NCBI GenBank assembly: GCA_044230315.1 | Contig: JBGARJ010000005.1 | Location: 1-64,000 of the forward strand | DNA: 64,000 bases | Direction of reading: 5' to 3' | DNA from: M3007 sp044230315 | GTDB lineage: Bacteria > Bacteroidota > Bacteroidia > Chitinophagales > Saprospiraceae | In this document: in pieces, positions 52,819 through 60,585 of the stretch | How the letters are laid out: each line of letters starts with the position of its first letter | Position numbering within the stretch: the first letter of the stretch is position 1 | Made by a program: the position numbers and the translations under genes | The notes under the pieces: generated by a model | Databases searched by the model: none | What the model was told of the DNA's origin: nothing | Seen by the model: only the letters and a program-made list of their open reading frames with translations

Positions 52819-53559
52819 ATGAAATTTCTCGTTTGCATCAGTCAAACGCCGGATACAACGGCAAAAATCTCGTTTAACGCCGACGGTACCGCCTTCAATG
52901 CCGCCGGTGTTCAGTTTATTATGAATCCTTACGACGAATGGTACGCCCTGGTGCGCGCCTGCGAATTGCGCGAAACCCTTGGCGGCAGCGTAGTTGTGAT
53001 CAATGTAGGGCCCGCTGCAAATGAAACGACCATCCGTAAGGCCCTGGCTATCGGCGCCGACGAAGCGGTGCGCATCGATGCCGACCCGCAAAGTGCAGGA
53101 TTTGTAGCCAAGCAAATTGCCGAATACGCCCGCGCTCAGCAATTTGACCTCATCCTGCTCGGCAAGGAAACCATCGATTACAACGGCTCCGAAGTGGGCG
53201 CCATGTTAGCCGAATACCTCGACCTGCCGTATGTATCTTATGCCAGCAAACTGGACCTGAACGGCTCCGCCGCCACGCTCGAACGCGATATCGAGGGTGG
53301 GGTAGAGGTGCTGGAAGTGGATCTGCCGCTGGTGCTGAGTGCCGCAAAAGGTATGGCCGAACAGCGCATACCCAACATGCGCGGCATCATGATGGCCCGA
53401 AGCAAACCCCTGAACGTGGTTGCGCCGGTGGCATTCGAAGAGCCGGTCCGGACCGTCAAATTCACCCTGCCGCCCGCCAAAGCCGGCGTGAAACTGGTGG
53501 AACCCGAGCACATGGACGATCTGGTCCGGATGCTGCACGAAGAAGCCAAAGTGATTTGA
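52819..53559 (+). CDS. etfB: Electron transfer flavoprotein subunit beta
   Basis: 246 residues. MKFLVCISQTPDTTAKISF, FIMNPYDEWYALVRACELRE and IRKALAIGADEAVRID are the EtfB fingerprints, with the AMP-binding loop LGKETIDYNGSEVGAMLAE and ADLPYVS-like segment DLPYVSYASKL. It forms a heterodimer with EtfA and passes electrons from acyl-CoA dehydrogenases to the quinone pool. ATG at 52819; etfA begins 60 bp after its stop, so the two are cotranscribed. Confidence 0.95.
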   Translation: MKFLVCISQTPDTTAKISFNADGTAFNAAGVQFIMNPYDEWYALVRACELRETLGGSVVVINVGPAANETTIRKALAIGADEAVRIDADPQSAGFVAKQIAEYARAQQFDLILLGKETIDYNGSEVGAMLAEYLDLPYVSYASKLDLNGSAATLERDIEGGVEVLEVDLPLVLSAAKGMAEQRIPNMRGIMMARSKPLNVVAPVAFEEPVRTVKFTLPPAKAGVKLVEPEHMDDLVRMLHEEAKVI

Positions 53560-53619
53560 CCGTTATTTCCCCATATCAGCCCTATTTTTTCACGTATTGT
53601 ACCCAGTATCTCGAATATC

Positions 53620-54585
53620 ATGGTTTTAGTATATGCAGAAAGCCCGCGCGGGCAATTCAAAAAAGCCACGCTTGAGGCCGTCACCTACGGCAAAAAAGTA
53701 GCTGAACTCCTCGGCACTACTTGTGTTGCCGTTACCCTGGGCACTAATGTGACCAACGCCGCCGAGCTCGGCCGGTACGGCGCAGCCCGCGTGCTAAATG
53801 TAGCCGATGCCGCCCTCAACCAACTCGACAGCCAGGTGGCCGCCGCCGCGCTCGCCGATACTGCCCGCCAACTGGGCGCCACGGTGGTCGTGCTCAGCCA
53901 CGGCTCTACAGGCAAGTCCGTTGCGGGTCGCCTGGCCGTCCGACTGAATGCCGGCCTCGTATCGGGCGTGAACGGCTTGCCAACTGTTGGCGCCGACGGC
54001 CTGCACCTTTCCAAATCCGTTTTTTCCGGCAAGGCCATCGCCGAATACGCGATCACGAGCCCGGTAAAAGTGCTTTCCCTGATGGGCAACGCCGTGCGCC
54101 CTGAAACTTCCGGTAATCCCGCCACGGTAGAAACCCTGTCGGTGCCGGTCGCCAAGGGCCGGGTGCGGGTAAAAGAAGTGAAGACCATAGAAGGCAAAGT
54201 GCCGCTCCCCGAAGCCGAAGTGGTCGTTTCGGCCGGCCGCGGGATGAAAGACCCCGGCAATTGGGGCATCGTGGAAGAACTGGCGGAAGCGCTGGGCGCC
54301 ACGACAGCCTGCTCCCGGCCGGTAGCCGACAGCCATTGGCGTCCGCACCACGAACACGTGGGCCAAACCGGAATTGCCATCCGGCCCAACCTGTACATCG
54401 CCATTGGGATCAGCGGCGCCATCCAGCACCTGGCCGGCGTTAACAACTCGAAAGTGATCGTGGTGATCAACAAAGATCCGGAAGCGCCGTTTTTTAAAGC
54501 GGCAGACTATGGTGTGGTCGGCGATCTGTTTGACGTGGTGCCCCGGCTCACCGAAGCCGTAAGAAAGTTCAAGGCTTCCAACTGA
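53620..54585 (+). CDS. etfA: Electron transfer flavoprotein subunit alpha
   Basis: 321 residues. MVLVYAESPRGQFKKATLEAV begins the N-terminal Rossmann domain, and the C-terminal FAD domain is clear: VVSAGRGMKDPGNWGIVEELAE, SRPVADSHW, QTGIAIRPNLYIAIGISGAIQHLAGV and VINKDPEAPFFKAADYGVVGD. These bind the FAD that takes part in electron transfer. Length is normal. It is the second gene of the etfBA unit; no acyl-CoA dehydrogenase or ETF-quinone oxidoreductase is nearby. Confidence 0.95.
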   Translation: MVLVYAESPRGQFKKATLEAVTYGKKVAELLGTTCVAVTLGTNVTNAAELGRYGAARVLNVADAALNQLDSQVAAAALADTARQLGATVVVLSHGSTGKSVAGRLAVRLNAGLVSGVNGLPTVGADGLHLSKSVFSGKAIAEYAITSPVKVLSLMGNAVRPETSGNPATVETLSVPVAKGRVRVKEVKTIEGKVPLPEAEVVVSAGRGMKDPGNWGIVEELAEALGATTACSRPVADSHWRPHHEHVGQTGIAIRPNLYIAIGISGAIQHLAGVNNSKVIVVINKDPEAPFFKAADYGVVGDLFDVVPRLTEAVRKFKASN

Positions 54586-54701
54586 TCAATTGCCCTGATT
54601 TTCAGGAGACAACAGCAAACTGATAGCGCCGGCTCCAAACGGGCGCGGCCTCTGTTCTGCATTCGTGGAAAGATTTTGTTCAACGGGCGGTAAAAGGGCC
54701 G

Positions 54702-54754
54702 TATTTTTGCAAGGCAAAAAGCAACAAAAGAACGACCATCCTTCGCTACTTTTG
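54702..54754 (+). promoter_or_regulatory. Two consecutive -7 elements before the bifunctional-nuclease gene
   Basis: TATTTTTG (54702-54709) and TACTTTTG (54747-54754) both match TAnnTTTG. The nearer one gives a leader of about 25 nt to the ATG at 54783. A TTTG at 54675-54678 is 23 bp before the first. Confidence 0.45.
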
Positions 54755-54782
54755 CATCCCCAATAACACAACAGAACCGGTA

Positions 54783-55379
54783 ATGAAACGAATTGAATTA
54801 GATATTGTAGCCTTATCGCACAGCGTAACGCAATCGCATAATTACGCCGTAGTGCTGGGCGAACGGCGCGGCCAACGGCGCCTGCCGATCGTAATTGGAA
54901 GTTTTGAGGCGCAGGCCATTGCCGTCGCCATGGAACGTATGGTGCCCAACCGTCCGCTGACCCACGATTTGTTCAAAAATACCCTCGATACATTCAGCAT
55001 CGAATTGCGCGAGGTGGTCATCAACAACCTGCTTGACGGGATCTTTTACGCCCGTCTGGTGTGTGTGAAAAACGGCGAAGTGTTTGAGATCGATTCGCGC
55101 ACCTCCGACGCCATTGCCATGGCGGTGCGCTTTGACTGCCCGATTTTTACCTATGATTTCATCCTGGAAGCCGCTGGCGTAGTGCTCGAAGAGCAGGAAG
55201 AAGAGGAAGGCGCCGTAAGCGCCCAGCAGCCAAGCGTTCCCATTATCGACACCAGTACCCTGGAAACCTACAGCATGGAAGCGCTCCAGCGCCGGCTCCA
55301 GGAAGTGCTCGAATTGGAAGATTACGAAACAGCCGCCAAGATCCGGGACGAGCTCAAACGCCGCGAACAAAAGAGCTGA
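54783..55379 (+). CDS. Bifunctional nuclease-domain (DUF151) protein with C-terminal UVR motif
   Basis: 198 residues. Residues about 1-140 form the BFN/DUF151 domain (YAVVLGERRGQRRLPIVIGSFEAQAIAVAME ... DLFKNTLDTF ... DGIFYARLV ... FEIDSRTSDAIAMAVRFDCPIF), with the motifs LPIVIG and RTSDAIA conserved. A Glu-rich linker is followed by a UvrB/UvrC-type UVR motif (SMEALQRRLQEVLELEDYETAAKIRDELKRRE). The combination occurs in Bacteroidota. Related domains have RNase/DNase activity in plants; the bacterial role is uncertain. ATG at 54783. Converges with the DUF1573 gene. Confidence 0.9.
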   Translation: MKRIELDIVALSHSVTQSHNYAVVLGERRGQRRLPIVIGSFEAQAIAVAMERMVPNRPLTHDLFKNTLDTFSIELREVVINNLLDGIFYARLVCVKNGEVFEIDSRTSDAIAMAVRFDCPIFTYDFILEAAGVVLEEQEEEEGAVSAQQPSVPIIDTSTLETYSMEALQRRLQEVLELEDYETAAKIRDELKRREQKS

Positions 55380-55433
55380 TCCCGCCTTTGTCCTCGCCAT
55401 TTTACACCCCAACCATAGGGGAGTGACTCATGT

Positions 55434-55838
55434 TTACTTTACCAGGTCAAACTGGTATTCCACGATTTCAATGTAAGGTACGCCGTTGGGGTGCGTGTTC
55501 TTGAAAATCACATTGATCGAAATGGTCTCGGAGGCATCCTTTTCGGTGCTGTCAAAGGTGACGTTTAATTGCGCTTTCTGGCCGGGCTCGATCGCTCCCC
55601 GCGGGAAGTCCACCTTGGTGCAATCGCAGGCATCCACAATGTCGATTTGAATTTTTTCGCCGGAGGTGTTTGTAAAATCGAACACCATAGAGCGCTTTTC
55701 GCCTTTTTTCACGGTACCCAGGTCGATATGTTTTTTCGCCCAGGTGACAAACGGGGGAGGGGTTTGCGCTTTCTGCGCGGTATGGCAGGCCAACAGCAGC
55801 ACGAACGAGAGCAAAGGCAGGCAAATGGTCAGTTTCAT
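55434..55838 (-). CDS. DUF1573-domain lipoprotein
   Basis: 134 residues. A lipoprotein signal (MKLTICLPLLSFVLLLAC, lipobox LLAC, Cys 18) precedes an Ig-like DUF1573 domain: FVTWAKKHIDLGTVKKGEKR, FDFTNTSGEKIQIDIVDACDCTKVDFPRG (with the CDCT-like Cys pair), and PGQKAQLNVTFDSTEKD. The fold resembles ASH/MSP-type domains. Function unknown; anchored in the envelope. It is the next leftward gene after the HscA-like chaperone, with a long hairpin between them. Confidence 0.85.
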   Translation of the reverse strand: MKLTICLPLLSFVLLLACHTAQKAQTPPPFVTWAKKHIDLGTVKKGEKRSMVFDFTNTSGEKIQIDIVDACDCTKVDFPRGAIEPGQKAQLNVTFDSTEKDASETISINVIFKNTHPNGVPYIEIVEYQFDLVK

Positions 55839-55865
55839 GGCAAACGAGACAAGCGTGGTTTTTAG

Positions 55866-55913
55866 ATATTGTTTGAGTCAATCTACCGGAAGCAGGAATG
55901 ACTCAAACAATAT
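55866..55913. terminator. 15-bp perfect hairpin abutting the stop codon of the Hsp70 gene
   Basis: Arms 55866-55880 (ATATTGTTTGAGTCA) and 55899-55913 are exactly complementary, with an 18-nt loop. Beyond one mismatch the stem continues for three more pairs, which take in the TAA stop codon (55914-55916). No U-tract follows on the leftward transcript. Possibly a terminator without a U-tract, or an RNA-protecting end. Confidence 0.55.
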
Positions 55914-57773
55914 TTAAGATACTTTTTTGCCCTGCATGGCTGCCCGGATAGTCTGGTCCATGGCACGGTGCGCGAGCGGTGTGGTATAATCGTTGAGGAT
56001 TTCGATCGCGCGGTGGATAGCGTCCTTGTCTTCGCCCTGCGTTGCTTCACGCAGCGCAGCCAGCAGCCTCCGCGTCGCTGCCTTTTCTTCTTCCGAAAAT
56101 ATGGCCTCGTTCTGGGCTATAAATTTTTCACCGGCCAACAGGAGATTGTTGGCCTCGTTGCGGGCTTCCAGCACGCCGCGCACCCGCATGTCTTCCTGGG
56201 CATGGGCAATACTTTCCAACAACATCTGCGCCATTTCTTCCTCGCTAATCCCGTAGGTCGGCCGGATATCGATGGTTTGCTCCAGATCCGAACGCAATTC
56301 GCGGGCCCGAACCGTCAGGATACCGTCGGCATTGATAATAAACTGGATATCAATTTTGGGCAGCCCGGCAGGCATGGGTGGAATACCACGCAGAATGAAT
56401 TCGCCGAGTTTGCGGTTGTGTTCCACCAGGTCGCGCTCGCCCTGGTAAACGGCTATTTTCAGGTTTTTTTGCCCGTCCACGCTGGTTGTGTACTGCCGGC
56501 CGGCCTTATTGGGCACTTTAGAATTGCGCGGGATAATCGTATCCATCAGGCCGCCCACGGTTTCGATACCCAGCGACAGCGGAGTAACATCGAGCAGGAG
56601 CAGGTCCTTCTGGTTGCCGGCGAGAATGTCGGCCTGGATGGCCGCGCCCAATGCCACCACCTCATCGGGGTCGAGGCTATCGTATACCGTCTGGCCGAAA
56701 AACCCGGCTACCTGGCTTTTCACCAGCGGCACCCGAGTACTGCCACCTACCATGACCACTTTTTCAATCTGCTCCGGTGTGCATTTGGCATCCTGGAGGG
56801 CTTGTCTGCAGCAGTCGATGGTGCGTTGTACCAAAGGTCCGATCAACGCTTCAAAATCGGATCGGGTGATCCCGACTGCATGACCTTCCAGTACACCGGA
56901 AAACTGTTCTGCATTCGAAAGCGCTTTTTTCGCCGCTTCTGCGAGCAGGCGCACCGTCTGCCCGAAGGATTTATTCGTTGTGAACGCCTGTTCGTCTTTC
57001 CCTATTTGTTTTATAAAATACCCGGCCAGCAAGCGGTCGAAATCATCGCCACCGAGGAACGTGTCGCCATTGGTCGCCAGCACTTCGAAAATGCCGTCGT
57101 GGATGCGCAAGATGGAAATATCGAAGGTGCCGCCGCCGAGGTCGTATACGGCGATGATTTCGGATTGTGTGGTATCGAGGCCCAATCCGTAGGCCAGGGC
57201 AGCAGCGGTAGGTTCGTTTACGATGCGCAGTACATCCAAGCCGGCCAGTTTGCCCGCGTCGCGGGTGGCTTGCCGCTGGTTGTCGTTGAAATACGCCGGC
57301 ACGGTGATCACCGCTTTGGTGACGGTGGCTTTAAGTTCGTGTTCGACGGCATTTCGCAGTGCCGTGAGAATTTGCGCGCTGAGTTCGATGGGAGTGTAAT
57401 ACCGGCCCTGCACCCGGATCTTTACCAGTGATTCCGTATCGTCGTCTAGAATTTTATACCCGAAATACCCCTGCAGGTCTTGCACATCCTTGTATGATTT
57501 ACCCATCAGGCGTTTGACGGAATAGATGGTGTTGGCAGGGTCGGTGATCAGTTTTTCCTTGGCGTGTTCGCCCACTTCAACACTTCCGCCGGGGGCAAAA
57601 TAGACTACTGACGGCACCAATGCACTTTTCCCCTCCGTGCGTCTTACACACACGGGTTGACCGTTTTTCATATACGCCACAAGACTGTTGGTGGTACCCA
57701 AGTCAATCCCGACGATAATATCCTGCTCTTTTACCAGGGAGCCATCCTGCAGATTGATGGAAAATGTTGCCAT
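55914..57773 (-). CDS. hscA: Hsp70 chaperone, HscA-like (Fe-S protein assembly)
   Basis: 619 residues. Hsp70 nucleotide-binding domain: GIDLGTTNS (22-30), VPAYFNDNQRQATRDAGKLAG, NEPTAAALAYGLG, YDLGGGTFDIS and VGGSTRVPLV. The substrate domain follows from about 395 (DVTPLSLGIETVGGLMDTIIPRNSKVP). A short lid (about 505-619) without the DnaK C-terminal EEVD-type tail and a length near 620 fit HscA rather than DnaK. ATG at 57773, with MATFSINLQDGSLVKEQD preceding the first strand. HscA works with HscB and IscU; neither is present here. A -7 element is at 57870-57877. Confidence 0.85.
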   Translation of the reverse strand: MATFSINLQDGSLVKEQDIIVGIDLGTTNSLVAYMKNGQPVCVRRTEGKSALVPSVVYFAPGGSVEVGEHAKEKLITDPANTIYSVKRLMGKSYKDVQDLQGYFGYKILDDDTESLVKIRVQGRYYTPIELSAQILTALRNAVEHELKATVTKAVITVPAYFNDNQRQATRDAGKLAGLDVLRIVNEPTAAALAYGLGLDTTQSEIIAVYDLGGGTFDISILRIHDGIFEVLATNGDTFLGGDDFDRLLAGYFIKQIGKDEQAFTTNKSFGQTVRLLAEAAKKALSNAEQFSGVLEGHAVGITRSDFEALIGPLVQRTIDCCRQALQDAKCTPEQIEKVVMVGGSTRVPLVKSQVAGFFGQTVYDSLDPDEVVALGAAIQADILAGNQKDLLLLDVTPLSLGIETVGGLMDTIIPRNSKVPNKAGRQYTTSVDGQKNLKIAVYQGERDLVEHNRKLGEFILRGIPPMPAGLPKIDIQFIINADGILTVRARELRSDLEQTIDIRPTYGISEEEMAQMLLESIAHAQEDMRVRGVLEARNEANNLLLAGEKFIAQNEAIFSEEEKAATRRLLAALREATQGEDKDAIHRAIEILNDYTTPLAHRAMDQTIRAAMQGKKVS

Positions 57774-57869
57774 GTACAGTGGTAGTTTTTGGAGGGGCCG
57801 TAGTCGGTTTTTTGATTTTCAATTAGGTAATGAATCGGCTATTAAAAATTGCAGGTTCGATTCACCCGG

Positions 57870-57900
57870 CAAATGTAAGCGCTTGTTGCTATGCCCAAGA
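57870..57900 (-). promoter_or_regulatory. Promoter of the HscA-like gene
   Basis: Minus strand -7 box TACATTTG (plus CAAATGTA 57870-57877). At 19 bp distance, plus CAAG (57897-57900) gives CTTG, one base from the -33 TTTG. Confidence 0.5.
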
Positions 57901-58047
57901 ACTGATTTTACACTCACCCGGAAATTTGAGTATGAACTCTAAACACCTTAAAAAATTTTTGGTTTGAGCGGGTGGAGCCGTTTCGTTTTTTTCAACTTTG
58001 AGGCGTCCTGATCGAAAATCCTTTCATGTCAAAACCTTCTGCTGCGT

Positions 58048-58851
58048 ATGCATGCTTTTTTCTCTTCCAAGCCGAACCGACTCTGGATGATACTGTCCGG
58101 CTTTTTTATCACCAATGCCCTGGTAGCGGAGTTTATGGGCGTTAAGCTGTTTTCCCTGGAAAGAACGTTCGGGTTTCAAGAAGTCAACTGGTCGCTTTTC
58201 GGCCAGCACCACCTGTCGTTTACCCTCACCGCCGGCGTCTTGCTTTGGCCGGTGGTGTTTGTCATGACCGACATCATCAACGAGTACTACGGCCGGCGTG
58301 GCGTTCGGATGTTGTCGTACATGACGGCTGGTCTGATCGCTTTCGGCTTCCTGATGTTGTTTCTTGCCATGAAACTCGATCCGGCCGAATTTTGGCGTAC
58401 GGCGCACATCAAACCATCGTGGACTCCGGAACAACAAGACGCCATGCGCGCCCAGGTTGCCGATTATAATGCAGCGTATTCCGTGGTTTTCGGGCAAAGT
58501 TTATGGATCATTGTCGGTTCGCTGGTGGCCTTTCTGGTATCACAAATCGTCGACGTAGGCGTTTTTCACCGGATCAAAGCCATCACCGGTGAAAAACGGA
58601 TATGGCTCCGCGCCACGGGGAGCACGCTGGTTTCACAGTTTCTCGACAGTTTTGTCGTCGTGTTCATTGCCTTGTATATCGGCCAGCAACTTCCGTTTCT
58701 GCAGGTGCTGGCCATTTCGATCATGAGTTATATCTACAAAGGCTTCATGGCGGTAGTGCTCACACCGGTGATCTACCTGGTCCATGAGTGGATTGAACGC
58801 TATTTGGGGCATGCGTTAGCAGCGGAAATGAAATCGGTGGCACAGCGATGA
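58048..58851 (+). CDS. yhhQ: Queuosine precursor transporter, YhhQ family (DUF165)
   Basis: 267 residues with about six TM segments: LWMILSGFFITNALVAEFMGVKLF, LTAGVLLWPVVFVMTDIINEYYGRRGVRML, YMTAGLIAFGFLMLFLAMKL, and a C-terminal pair around SLWIIVGSLVAFLVSQIVDV and LDSFVVVFIALYIGQQLPFL. The motifs FVMTDIINEYYGR, FLVSQIVDVGVFHRIK and LVSQFLDSFVV are the family signatures. It is a membrane importer of preQ0/preQ1 or related precursors for tRNA queuosine synthesis. ATG at 58048; I see no clear preQ1 riboswitch upstream. Converges with the cytidylate-kinase-like gene. Confidence 0.92.
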   Translation: MHAFFSSKPNRLWMILSGFFITNALVAEFMGVKLFSLERTFGFQEVNWSLFGQHHLSFTLTAGVLLWPVVFVMTDIINEYYGRRGVRMLSYMTAGLIAFGFLMLFLAMKLDPAEFWRTAHIKPSWTPEQQDAMRAQVADYNAAYSVVFGQSLWIIVGSLVAFLVSQIVDVGVFHRIKAITGEKRIWLRATGSTLVSQFLDSFVVVFIALYIGQQLPFLQVLAISIMSYIYKGFMAVVLTPVIYLVHEWIERYLGHALAAEMKSVAQR

Positions 58852-58859
58852 TTGCCAGG

Positions 58860-59444
58860 TCACATAAACCGGGGGAAGGGCATTTCTTTTTGCCGGAACT
58901 CCAGCCCTTTGATGATTAACGCGCAGACTTCCTCCGCGGGACGCTGTGTAGTGTCGATCACCAGGTCGAAATTGTTCAGGTCGGTACAATCGGCGCCATA
59001 TTTTTTCAGGAATCGCTCATTTTCGCTGCGTTTGCGGGCGCTGATCTTGGCGATGGCTTCCTCACGGCTTTGATATTGTTCGCTGTTGCGGTTGGGATCG
59101 CTCAGAATCCGGTCCACCGCAACATTGATGTCGGTTTTCAGGTATACCTTGAAAGAAGCGGGCAAAAAGAACCAGGCCATCCGGCTGTCGACCACGTAAC
59201 TTTCGGGATCCTTGCCCAGCGCAACAAAGATGCTGTCAATTTTTTCATCGATAGCGGGGTCGGTGTCGGCGCGGCGGTTCATTTCCAGGGTGTCGAGCCC
59301 CATTTCCTGGGCCAGTTTTCGCTGAATGCGGCCCGTTGATGCATATTGAAAGCCGGTGCGGTCGCACAACAGCTGCGACACGGCGCTTTTGCCGCTGCCC
59401 AGATCGCCGGTGATCGTAATTTTTGTGCCGGGGCGAAAATGCAT
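58860..59444 (-). CDS. Cytidylate-kinase-like P-loop nucleotide kinase
   Basis: About 194 residues from the ATG at 59444 (MHFRPGTKITITGDLGSGKS); the frame is open to 59552. Walker A GDLGSGKS (13-20). STGRIQRKLAQEMGLD and VDSRMAWFFLPASFKVYLKTDINVAVDRIL are the pattern of the cytidylate-kinase-like subfamily of (d)CMP/(d)AMP kinases found in archaea and some bacteria. Substrate is probably a nucleoside monophosphate. It is divergent from the DUF4340 gene over 73 bp. Confidence 0.82.
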   Translation of the reverse strand: MHFRPGTKITITGDLGSGKSAVSQLLCDRTGFQYASTGRIQRKLAQEMGLDTLEMNRRADTDPAIDEKIDSIFVALGKDPESYVVDSRMAWFFLPASFKVYLKTDINVAVDRILSDPNRNSEQYQSREEAIAKISARKRSENERFLKKYGADCTDLNNFDLVIDTTQRPAEEVCALIIKGLEFRQKEMPFPRFM

Positions 59445-59470
59445 GATAAAACCTGTTTGTTTTGGGGCGG

Positions 59471-59478
59471 CGAAGGTA
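59471..59478 (-). promoter_or_regulatory. Variant -7 element (TACCTTCG) of the nucleotide kinase gene
   Basis: Plus strand CGAAGGTA, minus strand TACCTTCG. About 27 nt before the ATG at 59444. One base from TAnnTTTG. Confidence 0.35.
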
Positions 59479-59503
59479 GATAAGTTTATTTTTTGGAGCG
59501 GAT

Positions 59504-59511
59504 TATATTTG
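59504..59511 (+). promoter_or_regulatory. -7 element directly before the DUF4340 gene (possible leaderless mRNA)
   Basis: TATATTTG, perfect TAnnTTTG, ending 6 nt before the ATG at 59518. Same arrangement as before hemL. Confidence 0.4.
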
Positions 59512-59517
59512 CCAGGC

Positions 59518-60495
59518 ATGAAAAACAAGCATCTCATTCTCCTGTTCCTCACCGTTTTGATCCTGGGGCTGATCGTCCGTCACTTTCCTTGGCGGTATCG
59601 CTCCTGGTTTCAGGCGGAATTGATCCGCGTGGATACCGCCGATCTCACGCAATGCACCTTGCAGTTGCCGAATCGGCCGGAACTTGTGCTGGAACGTGCC
59701 GACAATGGCTGGGTAGCCACCCAACTCAACCGGAGCAGCACCGTCGGCAATTCGCAAATACAGCCGATGTTGCTTTGCCTGCAAGACCTGCATGTGCTGC
59801 GCATGGTAAAATCGAACCGGCCGGACACCCTGGGACTGTCGCCGACGACCCGCATCGGCGTCGTGCTGGAGCAGGGCGCGCGCCGTCACGAACAATTCTG
59901 GCTCGGCCGCGAAACAATACTCCTGGATACCCCGGCCACTTACCTGCAACTGCCGCGGCACGAAGGCATCTATCTGGTGCCGGGGCACCTGCGGCGGTTA
60001 TTCGATCGCACCCTGGACGATTTCCGCTCGCACACCATCGCGCCGTTTGCCCCCGAATCAATCCGGCGGATCGGGTTGCAATGGCCCGACTCGCTGCCGG
60101 TGTTCCTGGAAAAAAACGATTCTGCTGCGCGCTGGGAATCGGCAGCTCTGCCGGCCGGTCTATCCAACGATTCAGTACAAAACTGGTTGCGGTTTTTTAA
60201 AAATCTGGACAACAGCCCGTTTGCCGATAATTTTGACGAAAGCCATGCCCGCCAGACAACCCTCGCCACTATATTCCTGGAACCGGCTTCCGGTGAGCGA
60301 GTGGACCTGCAATTTTACTACATCAAGCCGCCCGATTTACCCGAAGATTTGTCGGTGCTGCGCGCAAGAGGCGTGCGGCACCTGCCTTTTTATGTGTTGC
60401 ATTCGTCGCTCAACCCGGTCAATTTTTTCGCCGTTGCCGACACCAACCTGGTGCGGCGTTTGTGCTTTGGGCTGCTGCCGCCACCCTCCGATTGA
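59518..60495 (+). CDS. DUF4340-domain membrane-anchored protein
   Basis: About 325 residues from the ATG at 59518 (MKNKHLILLFLTVLILGLIV, one TM anchor). The periplasmic part has DUF4340 features: RVDTADLTQCTLQLPNRPELVLERADNGWVAT, LLCLQDLHVLRMVKSN, RRHEQFWLGRE and YLVPGHLRRLFDRTLDDFRSHTI. Bacteroidota copies are found near gliding and ABC-type systems, but no such gene is adjacent here. No enzymatic residues are known. The next gene starts 90 bp later on the same strand. Confidence 0.8.
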   Translation: MKNKHLILLFLTVLILGLIVRHFPWRYRSWFQAELIRVDTADLTQCTLQLPNRPELVLERADNGWVATQLNRSSTVGNSQIQPMLLCLQDLHVLRMVKSNRPDTLGLSPTTRIGVVLEQGARRHEQFWLGRETILLDTPATYLQLPRHEGIYLVPGHLRRLFDRTLDDFRSHTIAPFAPESIRRIGLQWPDSLPVFLEKNDSAARWESAALPAGLSNDSVQNWLRFFKNLDNSPFADNFDESHARQTTLATIFLEPASGERVDLQFYYIKPPDLPEDLSVLRARGVRHLPFYVLHSSLNPVNFFAVADTNLVRRLCFGLLPPPSD

Positions 60496-60537
60496 ATTCT
60501 CCGGCCCTCGACGCGTTGCAACCCGCCGGCCTTACCC

Positions 60538-60545
60538 TATTTTCG
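60538..60545 (+). promoter_or_regulatory. Variant -7 element (TATTTTCG) before the FAD oxidoreductase gene
   Basis: TAnnTTCG, one base off consensus, 40 nt before the ATG at 60586. Confidence 0.3.
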
Positions 60546-60585
60546 CCAAATCAAACGCCTCTGGTAAAAACCATTGCCACAACAC

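Noticed and set aside
55968..57431. 487-residue open frame opposite the Hsp70 gene
   Set aside because: Hsp70 genes are known for long spurious antisense frames caused by codon bias. The sense frame has complete Hsp70 motifs.
57904..58047. preQ1 riboswitch before the queuosine precursor transporter
   Set aside because: I looked for the short H-type pseudoknot pattern and found no convincing stem plus A-rich tail.
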